DNA of 64,000 nt, taken from the NCBI GenBank assembly GCA_038322575.1, contig JBBQGB010000003.1:1-64000 (forward strand), read 5' to 3'. The notes beneath the pieces are model-generated. The model worked only from the letters and a program-made list of their open reading frames with translations, had not been told where the DNA came from and searched no databases. Positions 54,575 to 63,703 of this stretch are shown here, piece by piece. How positions within the stretch are numbered: the stretch's first letter is position 1; each line of letters starts with the position of its first letter. Position numbers and translations under genes: made by a program. The stretch is from JACMOY01 sp038322575 (lineage in GTDB: Bacteria > Actinomycetota > Actinomycetes > Actinomycetales > Angustibacteraceae).

Positions 54575-54651
54575 GGGGCAGTAGCTCAGCCGGTCAGAGC
54601 AGCGGACTCATAATCCGTCGGTCGTGGGTTCGAGCCCCACCTGCCCCACCA
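54575..54651 (+). tRNA. tRNA with CAU anticodon (Met elongator or Ile2)
   Basis: Full cloverleaf: acceptor GGGGCAG/CTGCCCC, D arm GCTC...GAGC, anticodon stem GCGGA/TCCGT with loop CTCATAA (anticodon CAT at 54609-54611), T arm GTGGG TTCGAGC CCCAC, and encoded CCA. CAU can be elongator Met or lysidine-modified Ile2; sequence alone does not decide. The leader GCCCC (54567-54571) could pair with GGGGC of the acceptor. Its 3' half recurs in degenerate form at 63704-63746. Confidence 0.93.
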
Positions 54652-57472
54652 GCGGTTCGCGCCGGCGCTGATGGCCAGGCTGACAGGGACCTGGTCCTCG
54701 GCACCCGGGACGGCTACACCCTGGCCATCGACCCGACGGCCGTGGACGCACTCCGCGTGGTGGCAATCGCCGCTCAGGTAGGCGAGGCCCGCGCCAGGGA
54801 TGATGCGGCAGGAGCGCTGGAGAAGTCGCGCAAGGGGCTGGCGCTGTTCCGGGGCGAGGTACTCGTCGACGCGGGTGACTGGGCAGCGCCGCACCGCACC
54901 CGGCTGGAGGAGGTCCGGCTGGGGCTGGTCGAGGACGCGATGGCTGCTCGGGTCGAGCTCGGCGCCGGCAGCGAGATCGTCGGTGACCTCGAGTCCCTGG
55001 TCGCGCAGCACCCGCTTCGTGAAGGGCTGTGGACCTCTCTCATCACGGCGCTCTACCGCGCCGGCAGACAGGCGGAGGCGCTGGCGGCGTACGGGAGGGT
55101 GCGAACGGCCCTGGTCGATGAGCTCGGCATCGAGCCCGGACCCGCCCTGCGCTCAGTGGAACGGCTGGTGCTCCAGCAGAGTCCGAGCCTTCGGGCCAGC
55201 ACCCCGACCGTGGTGATCGTCCCCGGCAACCTGCCGGCGCAGTCGGCACCGCTGGTCGGTCGCGACGACGACCTCGCGGGCCTGGTGGCCGCGATGGACG
55301 GACACCGGCTGGTCACCCTGGTCGGTACGGCCGGGGTCGGCAAGACCCGGCTCGCCACCGAGGTCGGGCGCGGGCTCACGGCTGCGGGCGGCGTCTGGCT
55401 GGTGCGGCTTGACGCGATCGACACGACGGAGGACCTCCCACAGGTCGTGGCCGAGACCCTGCACGTCACCGGCGGAGAGTTCGCGCTGCACGAACGGCTC
55501 TCCGGGTCAGGCACGGTCCTGCTGCTGGACAACTGCGAGCACGTCGTGAACTCGGCAGCCGCCCTCTTCCGCGGGCTGCTGGACTCGGTGGCCCAGCTTC
55601 GCGTGCTGGCGACCAGCCAGCTGCCGCTGGGCCTGGAGGACGAACACGTCCACCAGCTCGAACCCCTGACCCAGGACCAGTCCGTGGCACTGTTCACCCG
55701 CCGGGCCCGGGAGATGCGGCGCCAGCTCGTGCTCGACGTCGACACCGTGGCGGCGGTCGAGGAGGTGTGCCGGTCCCTCGACGGGTTGCCGCTGGCGGTC
55801 GAGCTCGCCGCCTCGCGCGTGCGGTCGATGTCGGTCCGCGACATCGCTCGCCGCCTCGACGACCGGTTCGTGCTCCTCCGGGACCCGACCAGCCAACGGC
55901 AGGAGCGCCGTCGCGCGCTCTCCGGGGCGATCGGCTGGAGCTACGCGCTGCTGTTCCCCGACGACCAGCGCGGACTGTGGGCGCTCTCCTGCTTCGCCGG
56001 CGACGCGTCACTCGACGCGACCGAGCACGTGCTCACGGCCCTCGGGGTCCCCGGCGAAGCGGTGCTCGACACGATCGGCCGGCTCGTCGACCGCAGCCTG
56101 GTCAGCGTCGAGAACGCCGATGACGGGGGGGCGCGCTACCGCCTGCTCGACTCCATCAAGGCCTTCGCAGCCGCACGGTTGGCGGAGTCCGGTGACGCCG
56201 CTGCGGGCGCGGCCGCGCACGCCGCCTGGTACGCCAATACCGCGGCCTGGTGCGACGAGCACGTCCGGGGCAACCGTCAGCCCGAGTGCCTGGCCATCGC
56301 CCGGGTAGAACGCGCCAATGTCGACCTCGCGCTGGCCTGGTGCGCCGTGCACGACCCCGGTGTGGGCCTGCGCATCGCGAATGGCCTCGGCTGGACCTGG
56401 GTCCTGCTCGGCCACGGACCTGCCGGTGCCACCCGCGTCCGTCAGGCGCTGACGCCCGAGGCTCCGCCCCGCGAGCGGGCGACCGCCCTCCTCCTGGCCG
56501 GCTGGCTCGAGGCCTCGGCCGGCAACCTCGCCCTGGCCCAGGCGGACCTCGACGGTGCCGCCGAGCTGGCCGTGGGGCTGGACGACACCGTCCTCGTCGC
56601 CGACGTCGATCGCCACCGCGCTTTTCTCGCCATCCAGCAGGGTCAGCCCCACGTGGTCCTGGACCGTGCGGCGGCCAGCCTGGCTGCGTACCGGCCGCTC
56701 CAGCTGCCGTGGCGAGCTGCCGTGGCGAACTGCCGCAAGCCTGCTGCTGTCGGCGTACGGCCACCTCATGCTGGGCAACACGGCGGCCGCCACCCGAGAC
56801 GGCACCGAGGCGGTCGGGCTGCTCGGTCCGATCGGTGACTCGTGGGGGATGGCGCACGCCGAGGCGATGCTCGGTGGGATAGCCCAGGCCGAGCACCGGT
56901 ATGACGAAGCGACCCGCGCGCTCGCCCGAGCTGCCGACGCGTCCGCAACCCTGGGGTTCCTCGGCCAGGCCGCGCTGCACCTCGCCAGCCTGGGGCGGGT
57001 CCAGCAGCGGCTCGGCGACCCGGCTGCGGTCGCCTCCTACGAGCAGGCAATCCGGGACGCCACGTCCGTCGGGGACGGGCGCCTGACCGCCACCGCCCGG
57101 CTGAACCTGGCTCGGCTCCTGCGCGGTGCCGGCCAGGGCACGGAAGCGGTTGCGCTGCTCGAGGAGAACCAGCGGTGGTACCAGTCCGCCGGCGGCGGCG
57201 ACTTCGCGCTGCTCACCGACTGCGTGCTCGCCGCAGAACGTGACGACGACGGCGCTTTGCGGTCGGTGCTGGACGAGGCGCGGGCCACAGGCAACCGGGA
57301 GGTGCAGGTCTTCGCGCTCGACGCGCTGGCTCGGCTGGCAGCCGAATCGAAGGACCGTGAGACCGCGGGCAACCTACTCTCCGAGTCAGACCGCCTCGCC
57401 GCTCAAGTCGCCCACGTCGTCGACAAGGGCGACCGCATCGACGCGGCGGCTGCACGTAGATTCAAGTGGTAG
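54652..57472 (+). pseudogene. AfsR/SARP-family regulator, 5'-truncated and frameshifted
   Basis: The reading frame retains the end of the OmpR-type DNA-binding domain (GTRDGYTLAIDP), the bacterial transcriptional activation domain (about 54740-55170), an NB-ARC/AAA ATPase (Walker A VGTAGVGKTR at about 55324; Walker B VLLLDNCEH at about 55520) and TPR repeats. The recognition helix is missing because the gene begins next to the tRNA 3' end. At 56716 a 13-bp tandem duplication shifts the frame; the TPR region continues in another frame to the TAG at 57470-57472. Both lesions make it non-functional. Confidence 0.85.
56703..56728 (+). repeat. 13-bp tandem duplication disrupting SARP gene
   Basis: GCTGCCGTGGCGA occurs twice in direct tandem (56703-56715 and 56716-56728). 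Removing one copy restores one frame through QLPWRTAASLLLSAYG, so this is the frameshifting mutation itself. Confidence 0.9.
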
Positions 57473-57714
57473 CACTCCAGGACTGCGCGCTGACCAGACT
57501 CGCCAGCCGAATCTCAGTCGGTACGACGTGACCGCTCGTTGAGGTGGGGGTGCGGGCCTGGACATCATTCACACGATTCATGGTCACCGAGCATCGGCGA
57601 CATGTGAGTGCGGTTGCCCTGAGGCCGTGGGAGGCGATGCTTGCTCGAGGCAATGCGCTCGTCGCCGGGGGGCTTGCGCGGTTAGCCTCGGGCAACGTGG
57701 GACAGGAGCGGCAG
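57473..57714. other. 242-base region without recognised gene
   Basis: Between the SARP remnant and the GNAT gene. An in-frame extension of the GNAT ORF passes through it, but it lacks conserved features. I see no promoter or repeat of note. Confidence 0.4.
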
Positions 57715-58335
57715 ATGAAGGTCCGGGACGCCGTACCTGACGACGCTCCCGCCATGGGTCGGGTCATGGTCGAGGCCTGGCTCACGGCACACCGCGGCCA
57801 GATGCCCGACGCTGCATGGCACAAGCGTGTGAACGAGTGGACACCGGACGTCTCAGCACAAGCGTGGGCACGCGCCATTGCCGAGCGAGCTCAGGGCCGC
57901 CACCGGCGCGACGTCCTGCTGGTCGCTGAAGACGATGCGGACGAATTCATCGCGTTGGTATTTGGGACGCAAGCGGGGGACGACGCCCTGGGCTCGGTCG
58001 CCGAAATCGGCTCGCTCTACGTACGTGCTGATCGGCAAGGTCAAGGCATCGGTCGCTCGCTCATCATGGCGGCAGGCAACGACCTCGTCTCGCTGGGTTT
58101 CACGAAGCTCCAGATCGGCGTCCTGACCGCCAATCTCCCGGCTCGGGGCTTCTATGAGGCGATGGGCGGACACGAGATCGGTCAGCGGACCTTCGACGAG
58201 GAGGGTTACCTGCTGCCTGAGACCGTCTACGAATGGACGGACATCGCTGCCATGGCAGCGACCTCCGTCACCCGGTGGCGGGGTCGCGGACCCGGGTCAG
58301 ATGCTGGTGCCAGGCGGGACGCTGGTCGTGGATGA
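57715..58335 (+). CDS. GNAT-family N-acetyltransferase
   Basis: 206 residues from ATG 57715 with AGGAG 7 bases upstream. The acetyl-CoA loop is VRADRQGQGIGRSL (about 105-118), with VAEIGSLYV as strand 4 and LPARGFYEAMGG as the C-terminal motif. The natural domain ends at about residue 180 (YEWTDIAAM). The last 25 residues read into DNA that belongs to an unrelated methyltransferase fragment, so the original 3' end was probably lost in a rearrangement. The substrate is unknown. Confidence 0.8.
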   Translation: MKVRDAVPDDAPAMGRVMVEAWLTAHRGQMPDAAWHKRVNEWTPDVSAQAWARAIAERAQGRHRRDVLLVAEDDADEFIALVFGTQAGDDALGSVAEIGSLYVRADRQGQGIGRSLIMAAGNDLVSLGFTKLQIGVLTANLPARGFYEAMGGHEIGQRTFDEEGYLLPETVYEWTDIAAMAATSVTRWRGRGPGSDAGARRDAGRG

Positions 58336-58483
58336 CTTCGAACCATGCGCGCAGTGGCCGCCGGTCTACGAGGGCGGCACTGTGGACGAGGCCCGGATGC
58401 ACTGGCTCGAGCATCCGATGCTGCGCGCGGCTGAGCTTCGCCTTGCCGCAGACCTGGCCTGCGTGGTTGGCACCCGCAGGTAG
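58301..58483 (+). pseudogene. C-terminal stub of a SAM-dependent methyltransferase
   Basis: The frame reads MLVPGGTLVVDDFEP, then MHWLEHPMLRAAELRLAADL and ends ACVVGTRR. This is the last 60 or so residues of an O-methyltransferase-like class I enzyme (LxPGGxLVxDDF is the strand-5 motif). The SAM-binding N-terminal part is absent. It overlaps the end of the GNAT gene in another frame. Confidence 0.7.
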
Positions 58484-58521
58484 CTCGCCGCGCTGACCGG
58501 TCAGGGCGGGACGTGTGCGTC

Positions 58522-58897
58522 TCAGCGGCAGAATCCGCCCTCGCTGTTCAGGACCTGGCCGACGACCCATTCACCGTCGTCGGTGACGAGCCAGGCGATG
58601 AGCCGGGCTGGGTCGTCGGGCTGCCCGGCCCGGCCGCCGGCGAACGCGTCCAGGAACTGCTGTGGGGCGTCGTCGAGGTAGCCGGTGTTGACCGGTCCGG
58701 GGTTGATGGTGTTCAGCAGTCCCAGGTGCTGCCCGGACGTCATCGAGATGACGCGGCCACCCGGGCGTCCGTCGTGCTGTGCGGGAATGACGATGGATGA
58801 CCAGGCCAGCGCCCATCGCGGCAAACCGAGAGGCCACGGCGAATCCGATCCCCCTTCGCCGGCGCACTCCGGTGACCAACGCAGTTCGCCCTGCCAA
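58522..58897 (-). pseudogene. SDR (3-ketoacyl reductase-like) with two internal deletions
   Basis: Minus strand. It starts AGRTALVTGVRRRRGIGFAV with the TGxxxxxGIG cofactor motif. It then jumps with a frame change to PAQHDGRPGGRVISMTSGQH, losing strand 2 to strand 4 including NNAG. It jumps again in frame to LLNTINPGPVNTGYLDDAPQ, losing the YxxxK catalytic helix. The C-terminus (VTDDGEWVVGQVLNSEGGFC) is intact. A full enzyme would be about 250 residues; about 120 remain. Confidence 0.85.
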
Positions 58898-59157
58898 CAG
58901 GGGTGGCTCGCCGATGGGCGGAGGCTACCGGCGGCCGAGTGCCGCAGCTGTGGCCACGCCATCACGCGGTGGAAGGGGCACGGCCGATGTCGCGGCGGAT
59001 TGACGCATCGAAGTTCGGCCGACGATCGGCTACGCCACGAGTGAGCCCGTGAAGGCCGTGTTGCGCGCCGGACGCTCACCACTGCCGATGTGATGATCAG
59101 CATCACGGTCGGGGGTGGACCTCGGACCTCTCAGGTCCGGAGGGGGGCCGTTGCGCT
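58898..59157. other. intergenic region downstream of LuxR gene
   Basis: No credible gene. It contains two inverted repeats, GTGATG-ATCAG-CATCAC (59090-59106) and CGGACCT-CTC-AGGTCCG (59123-59139). Confidence 0.5.
59123..59139 (-). terminator. hairpin after LuxR-family gene
   Basis: CGGACCT and AGGTCCG form a perfect 7-bp stem with a 3-base loop, 18 bases beyond the LuxR gene's stop codon in its direction of transcription. No T tract is visible. Confidence 0.5.
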
Positions 59158-61899
59158 TCACGCCTCATCTGGCGGCGGTGCCGGCGTCCGGGTCGCCAGC
59201 CGGGCTGAGAGCTCCCCGCGCGAGCGCACACCGAGCTTGGTGAAGACCCGCGTCAGGTGGAACTCGACCGTGCGCCCCGACATGAACAGGGCACCGGCGA
59301 TCTCCTTGTTGCGACGGCCCTCGGCGACGGCGAGCGCGATCTGCAGCTCGCGCGGGGTCAGATCGGCGACACCGCCGACGCCTGCAACGCGTGACTGGAC
59401 GCCGGTGGCGGCGAGCTCGCCCCGGGTGCGCTCGGCCCACGGCCGGGCGTCGACGTCCTCGAACACCGCGAGGGCGGCTTGGAGCTGTGCGCGCGCCTGC
59501 ACCTGATGGCGGTCGCGGCGGAGCCGCTCGCCGTAGCAGAGCCTCGTGCGGGCCTGGAAGAAGCGCATGTCGGCGCCGTCGTCCAGGGCGATCGACGCCT
59601 CGAAGAGGGGTGCGTGCTCGTCGCGGCCGGCGACAAGGGCCCGTGTGCGCAGCAGTCGCGCCCGGGGCGGCCCGGGCGCGTGGTCTCCGAGGAGGATGGC
59701 GAACTCCGGCACCAGCGCCGCTGCGTCATCCGTGCGTCCCAGCCGCACGAGGGCCTCCGCGAGGTCGGGTACCGGCGACAGGATCGGATGGTGCACCGGC
59801 ATGCGCTGCAGGAGCGAGCGCGCTCGTTGGAGGTGCCGGACGGCGTCTTCGAGCGCATGCGTCGCCAGGTGCAGGGCGCCCTCGCGGCGCTCGGCCCAGA
59901 CCTCGAGCTGCAGGAGGCCGAGCGACTGCCCGAGTGTCCGCACCTGCGCGCAGCGGCGCAGGCACGAGTCGGAGCGGCCCCGGGCGGCGTCGATGTCGGC
60001 CAGCACGTGCTGCAGCTGTGCCACCGCGTACGGCGCCGCGTCGGCGTCCAGCAGGGTCAGGGCAGCCGTCCCCACGGCGTAGGCGCTGTTCCAGCGGCCG
60101 AGAGCGTGCTCGCTGAAGGCCTGGTCGGACAGTGCCTCGGCGGTGCCCACGTGGTCGCCCTCGCCGCGCGAGATGCCGGCCGCGGTCGCGTAGGCGTCGC
60201 GTCCGGTGGCGATGTCGCCGATGTCGAGCAGCGCCGAGCCGTAGGCCATCCACGCCGACGGGTCGCGGCCCAGTGCCTCCCCGCCGGCGAGTGCGTTGAT
60301 GGGACCGGCGACCAGGTCGACGGCAGCCCCCAGCTGCCCGGTCTGCGACGCGAGCAACGACTCGACCCGGGCCACCAGGAGCCGGAGCACCGGGTCGGTC
60401 GCTGCGGTGGGCAACCGCTGCGCGCGCTCGGCGGCGTCCACCGCCAGCCGGGCGTCGCCCGCCTCGAGCGCGGCCGCGACGGCGGCCTCGACCAGCGTCG
60501 CGGACCTGCGGCCATCGAGCGCCTCGGCGGCGCGCAGCAGCAGCGGCACGGCCTCGGCGAACCGCCCGCGAAGCGCGGCGACCCGTCCGCGCACCGCGTC
60601 GGCGCCGGCCGACCACGGCGGGCTCAGCGGCAGGCCGGCCGCAGCGGTGGCGAACGCGTCGGCACGGTCGACCGCCCCCGCCGCGAGAGCCGCCTCCGCT
60701 GACTGTGCCAGCAGCCGCGCACGCATCGCCAGGTCGGGACTGACGGCGGCACCGCGCTCCAGCTTGCTGGCTGCGGCGGCGTGCGCCCCGCGCGCCGCGT
60801 CGCGCTCGGCCGCTGACACGAAGCGCCGGGCCAGCGCGAGGTCGGGGCCGAGGGCCGCAGCACCGGCGTGCAGCAGGGCGCGGTCGCCGTCGCCCGTCGC
60901 CAGGTGCGCCTCGGCGAGCGCGGCGTGAGCGGCCCGGACTGCTGCGGGTGGGGAGACCGCCTGCACCGTCGCCGCGATCAGCGGGTGCGCGAAGGTGATG
61001 CGCTGACCGGTGACCGTCACGAGGCCGGCCTCCTCCGCGGCCGCGACGCTCGCGAGCGCCACGCCCTGGGCGCTCGCTGCAGCGCCCACGACCACGACGT
61101 CCCCGCGCCCCTCGACTGCCGCCAGCAGCAGCAGCCGCTGGCAGGTCACCGGAAGCAGCTGCAGCCGGGCCGCGAACCCGTCCCGCAGCCGCTCGGGCAC
61201 GGCCGTGGCGGCCGGCAGCGGCTCGGCGCCGGACCGCTGCTGGTCGCTGAGCCCGCGCGCACTCTCGAGCACCGCCAGCGGGTTGCCGCGCGTCGCGGCT
61301 GCGAGCGCGTCGCAGACCTCGCCCGACAAGTCGAGCTGGGCGGCGCGCACGAGCGTTCGCACCTCGGGGGCGGACAGGCCACGCAGGTGCAGCCGGTGGT
61401 CGGGATCGAGCAACGCAGGCGCGTCGTCCCGCGTGGCGACCAGAGCAGCGACGGGCTCGCCGCCAAGTCGGCGCAGCGCGAAGGCCAGCGGGCGTCGGGT
61501 CTCCGGGTCGAGCCACTGCGCGTCGTCGACGCACAGCAGCAGCGGTGGACCCTCGCTCCTCGCCAGCAGGTCGACGAGGGCGATGCCGACGGCCAGCTCG
61601 GTCACCGCACCCCCATCCGGGGCATCGACGCCGATGGCGCGACGCAGGACGACGGCGGGCGGGGCCCCGACCTGACGCACCAAGTCGGCGAGGCCGGCGT
61701 ATGGGGTCGTGCGCTCCGCGGGCAGCCCGACGAGCTCGACCACGTCGAAGCCGGACGCCAGCTGCCGAGCCCGCGCCATGAGGGCGCTCTTGCCGATGCC
61801 CGGCTCACCCACCACCTCGAGCACGCAGGCGCAACGGCTGCGGGCGCGCTCGAGCATCGCCCGCACCTGGGCCTGCTCCGAGTCACGTGCCACGAGCAC
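59158..61899 (-). CDS. large ATP-binding LuxR-family (LAL) transcriptional regulator
   Basis: 913 residues. The N-terminal AAA/STAND ATPase has Walker A GEPGIGKSALM (about 31) and Walker B LLLCVDDAQWLD (about 120). A long TPR-like helical middle follows. The C-terminal LuxR helix-turn-helix (about 845-900) contains LTPRELQIALAVAEGRRNKE and SGRTVEFHLTRVFTKLGVRS. LAL regulators often control secondary metabolism or carbohydrate use. GTG 61899 is the most upstream start before the ATPase domain. It is divergent from a small secreted protein gene (93 bases between), a likely target. Confidence 0.9.
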   Translation of the reverse strand: MLVARDSEQAQVRAMLERARSRCACVLEVVGEPGIGKSALMARARQLASGFDVVELVGLPAERTTPYAGLADLVRQVGAPPAVVLRRAIGVDAPDGGAVTELAVGIALVDLLARSEGPPLLLCVDDAQWLDPETRRPLAFALRRLGGEPVAALVATRDDAPALLDPDHRLHLRGLSAPEVRTLVRAAQLDLSGEVCDALAAATRGNPLAVLESARGLSDQQRSGAEPLPAATAVPERLRDGFAARLQLLPVTCQRLLLLAAVEGRGDVVVVGAAASAQGVALASVAAAEEAGLVTVTGQRITFAHPLIAATVQAVSPPAAVRAAHAALAEAHLATGDGDRALLHAGAAALGPDLALARRFVSAAERDAARGAHAAAASKLERGAAVSPDLAMRARLLAQSAEAALAAGAVDRADAFATAAAGLPLSPPWSAGADAVRGRVAALRGRFAEAVPLLLRAAEALDGRRSATLVEAAVAAALEAGDARLAVDAAERAQRLPTAATDPVLRLLVARVESLLASQTGQLGAAVDLVAGPINALAGGEALGRDPSAWMAYGSALLDIGDIATGRDAYATAAGISRGEGDHVGTAEALSDQAFSEHALGRWNSAYAVGTAALTLLDADAAPYAVAQLQHVLADIDAARGRSDSCLRRCAQVRTLGQSLGLLQLEVWAERREGALHLATHALEDAVRHLQRARSLLQRMPVHHPILSPVPDLAEALVRLGRTDDAAALVPEFAILLGDHAPGPPRARLLRTRALVAGRDEHAPLFEASIALDDGADMRFFQARTRLCYGERLRRDRHQVQARAQLQAALAVFEDVDARPWAERTRGELAATGVQSRVAGVGGVADLTPRELQIALAVAEGRRNKEIAGALFMSGRTVEFHLTRVFTKLGVRSRGELSARLATRTPAPPPDEA

Positions 61900-61992
61900 G
61901 CGCTCATGATGGCGGGTTCCACGGAAGCGCGACGGTGTGGCCGCGGAAGAGGCTGAGCGCTGACAGCAACCGTCGAGCCTGAAGAGGTCCTC

Positions 61993-62460
61993 ATGAACGC
62001 CATCCGCATCTCCCGACGGCGCATCGCCGCCGTCTCCGCCGCCGCGCTCGCCGCGGTGGCCGCCGCCGGCATGACCAGCGACGACAGCGCGTCCGCCCAC
62101 TACAGCCGGACGCTGCAGCTCACCAACGTCCTGGACAGCATCGTCCTGGTCGGGGGGCCGCCTCCTAAGCAGGCCGTGGGCGGCGCCTTCTACGTCCACA
62201 GCCACGTCGTCACCGGTGGGGAAGGCACCACCGACGCGTCGTGCGTGGTCACCAGCACGCTCGGTGCCGGCGTACGCCAATGCGAGGTCGACATGGTGCT
62301 GGACGACGGCATCCTGACCACGCGCGGTCTGACCGACCTGGCGAACTCGACGGTCACGCTGGTGGTCACCGGCGGCACCGGCCGCTACGCCGTCTCACGT
62401 GGCACGGGCACCCTGACCCCGACCCCCACGGGAAGCGAAGTGGTGCTGCGCCTGCGCTGA
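61993..62460 (+). CDS. secreted allene-oxide-cyclase-barrel/dirigent-like protein
   Basis: 155 residues with GAGG 6 bases upstream. A signal peptide (basic residues 1-11, hydrophobic 12-26) is followed by an all-beta domain of about 110 residues. TLQLTNVLDSIVLV, ASCVVTSTLG, RQCEVDMVLDDGILTTRGL and VTGGTGRYAVSRGTGTLTPT match the eight-strand barrel of allene oxide cyclase/dirigent-like bacterial proteins. The GGTGRYxxxxG turn is the hallmark. Two Cys could form a disulfide. Function is unknown. Confidence 0.82.
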   Translation: MNAIRISRRRIAAVSAAALAAVAAAGMTSDDSASAHYSRTLQLTNVLDSIVLVGGPPPKQAVGGAFYVHSHVVTGGEGTTDASCVVTSTLGAGVRQCEVDMVLDDGILTTRGLTDLANSTVTLVVTGGTGRYAVSRGTGTLTPTPTGSEVVLRLR

Positions 62461-62946
62461 CCAGCGATACGACCGCTGGCGGTTCGCAGCCCGCCGGACA
62501 GGCTTACGGTCGGCTGGCCCAGTGGTACGACCTGTCGTTCGTGGCGATGGACGAGATGGCGCCGGTGACCGACGAGAGCCGCCACGCCACGCCACGCAAG
62601 GCGTCCGCCTGGCGGCCGGCCAACACGCCGAGATGTGGATCGCGGTGGACGTCGACCGGTGTCTGACCCCTTCCGGGGGTAGTCATGCACAGATCGACTC
62701 GGTGAGCCTTCGTGTGAGACAGCTGGGCCTGCCCCGGTGAGAGGCATGCCGTTGCCGCCACCGCTGTGTCTCGTCGGGCCCAAGACTGCTCGCCCCGGCG
62801 ACTGCTGACCTCGGCAGCGGATGACTACCCGACGGCGTGACCCTGCTGCGAAGTCACGATGGAGTCCGCATCGTGACTCTCCTCCGCAGGAACGGCCGAG
62901 CCGGAGCAGCTGTCTGAAGAGAAGGATCGCGTTTCACGCCCCCTTC
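62461..62946. other. 486-base region with possible methyltransferase N-terminal scrap
   Basis: Directly after the secreted-protein gene the frame from about 62500 reads AYGRLAQWYDLSF, which resembles the first helix of class I methyltransferases, then becomes unrelated sequence. Nothing else resembles a gene. A plausible reading is a small leftover of a deleted gene. Low confidence. Confidence 0.35.
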
Positions 62947-62957
62947 CTACGAGTCCA

Positions 62958-62967
62958 GGGGGGGGGG
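62958..62967 (+). repeat. homopolymer of ten G
   Basis: Ten consecutive G at the 3' end of the transposase remnant. Such a run is prone to slippage and to sequencing error. Confidence 0.9.
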
Positions 62968-62969
62968 AC

Positions 62970-63510
62970 TGCCCAGGCTTTGGTTGACCCCGATCGCCGC
63001 GTAGACCGGCCGGTTGGCGACCTGACCGTCACGGACCTTCACGATGATCGCGTCGATGAAGATCGCCGCGTAGACCTCCCTCAGCGGCCTGGTCTGCCAG
63101 GTCGTCATCTCCTCGATGACCTTGTCGGTGATCCGGCTGACCGTCTCCTTGGACACCGACGCGCCGTAGATCTGGGCGAAGTGCGCGCTGATCTCCCCGG
63201 CCGTCAGCCCCCGGGCACACAGCGACAGGACGATCTCGTCGACCTCACCCAGACGGCGCTGCCGCTTCGTGACGATCACCGGTTCGAAGGCCCCGTCCCG
63301 GTCGCGAGGGACCTCGAGCTCGACCGGACCGCTGGCCCCGGTCAGCACCGTCTTGGGTCGGGTCCCGTTCCGGACCTTGGTCGAGTCCCGGCCTGGTGGC
63401 ACCCGGTTCTTCTCGTGCCCCAGGTGATCGGTCATCTCCTCGTTCAACGCGGTCTCGAGCACATTCTTGGTGAACGCCTTGAGCAGCCCCTGATGCGTCG
63501 CCCGGGCGCC
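62970..63510 (-). pseudogene. IS256-family transposase fragment
   Basis: Minus strand. The frame gives NVLETALNEEMTDHLGHEK, NGTRPKTVLT, VPRDRDGAFEPVIV, GASVSKETVSRITDKVIEEM and VYAAIFIDAIIVKVRDGQVA, all typical of the N-terminal half of IS256 transposases. The first catalytic Asp (IFIDAI) is present. The sequence ends at AAIGVN, so the remaining catalytic Asp and Glu are lost, and the first 40 or so residues are also missing. I see no inverted-repeat ends. It is an inactive remnant. Confidence 0.88.
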
Positions 63511-63703
63511 AGGCCCTGATCCAGGTTTGTGTCAAGGCGACGAGACCACGTTGTCGAGCGACTGGCCTCATTTCGGCATCTCGGGGCTCTGCCGGGGCAC
63601 ACGACGCCGCAGTGTCGGATGGCGACAGAAGACCGCTCGCATCTGTCCAGGTCAGCCCCCGATGTGGGACGCAGGCGTAGGTCAGGTGGTTGCAGGATTG
63701 GTG

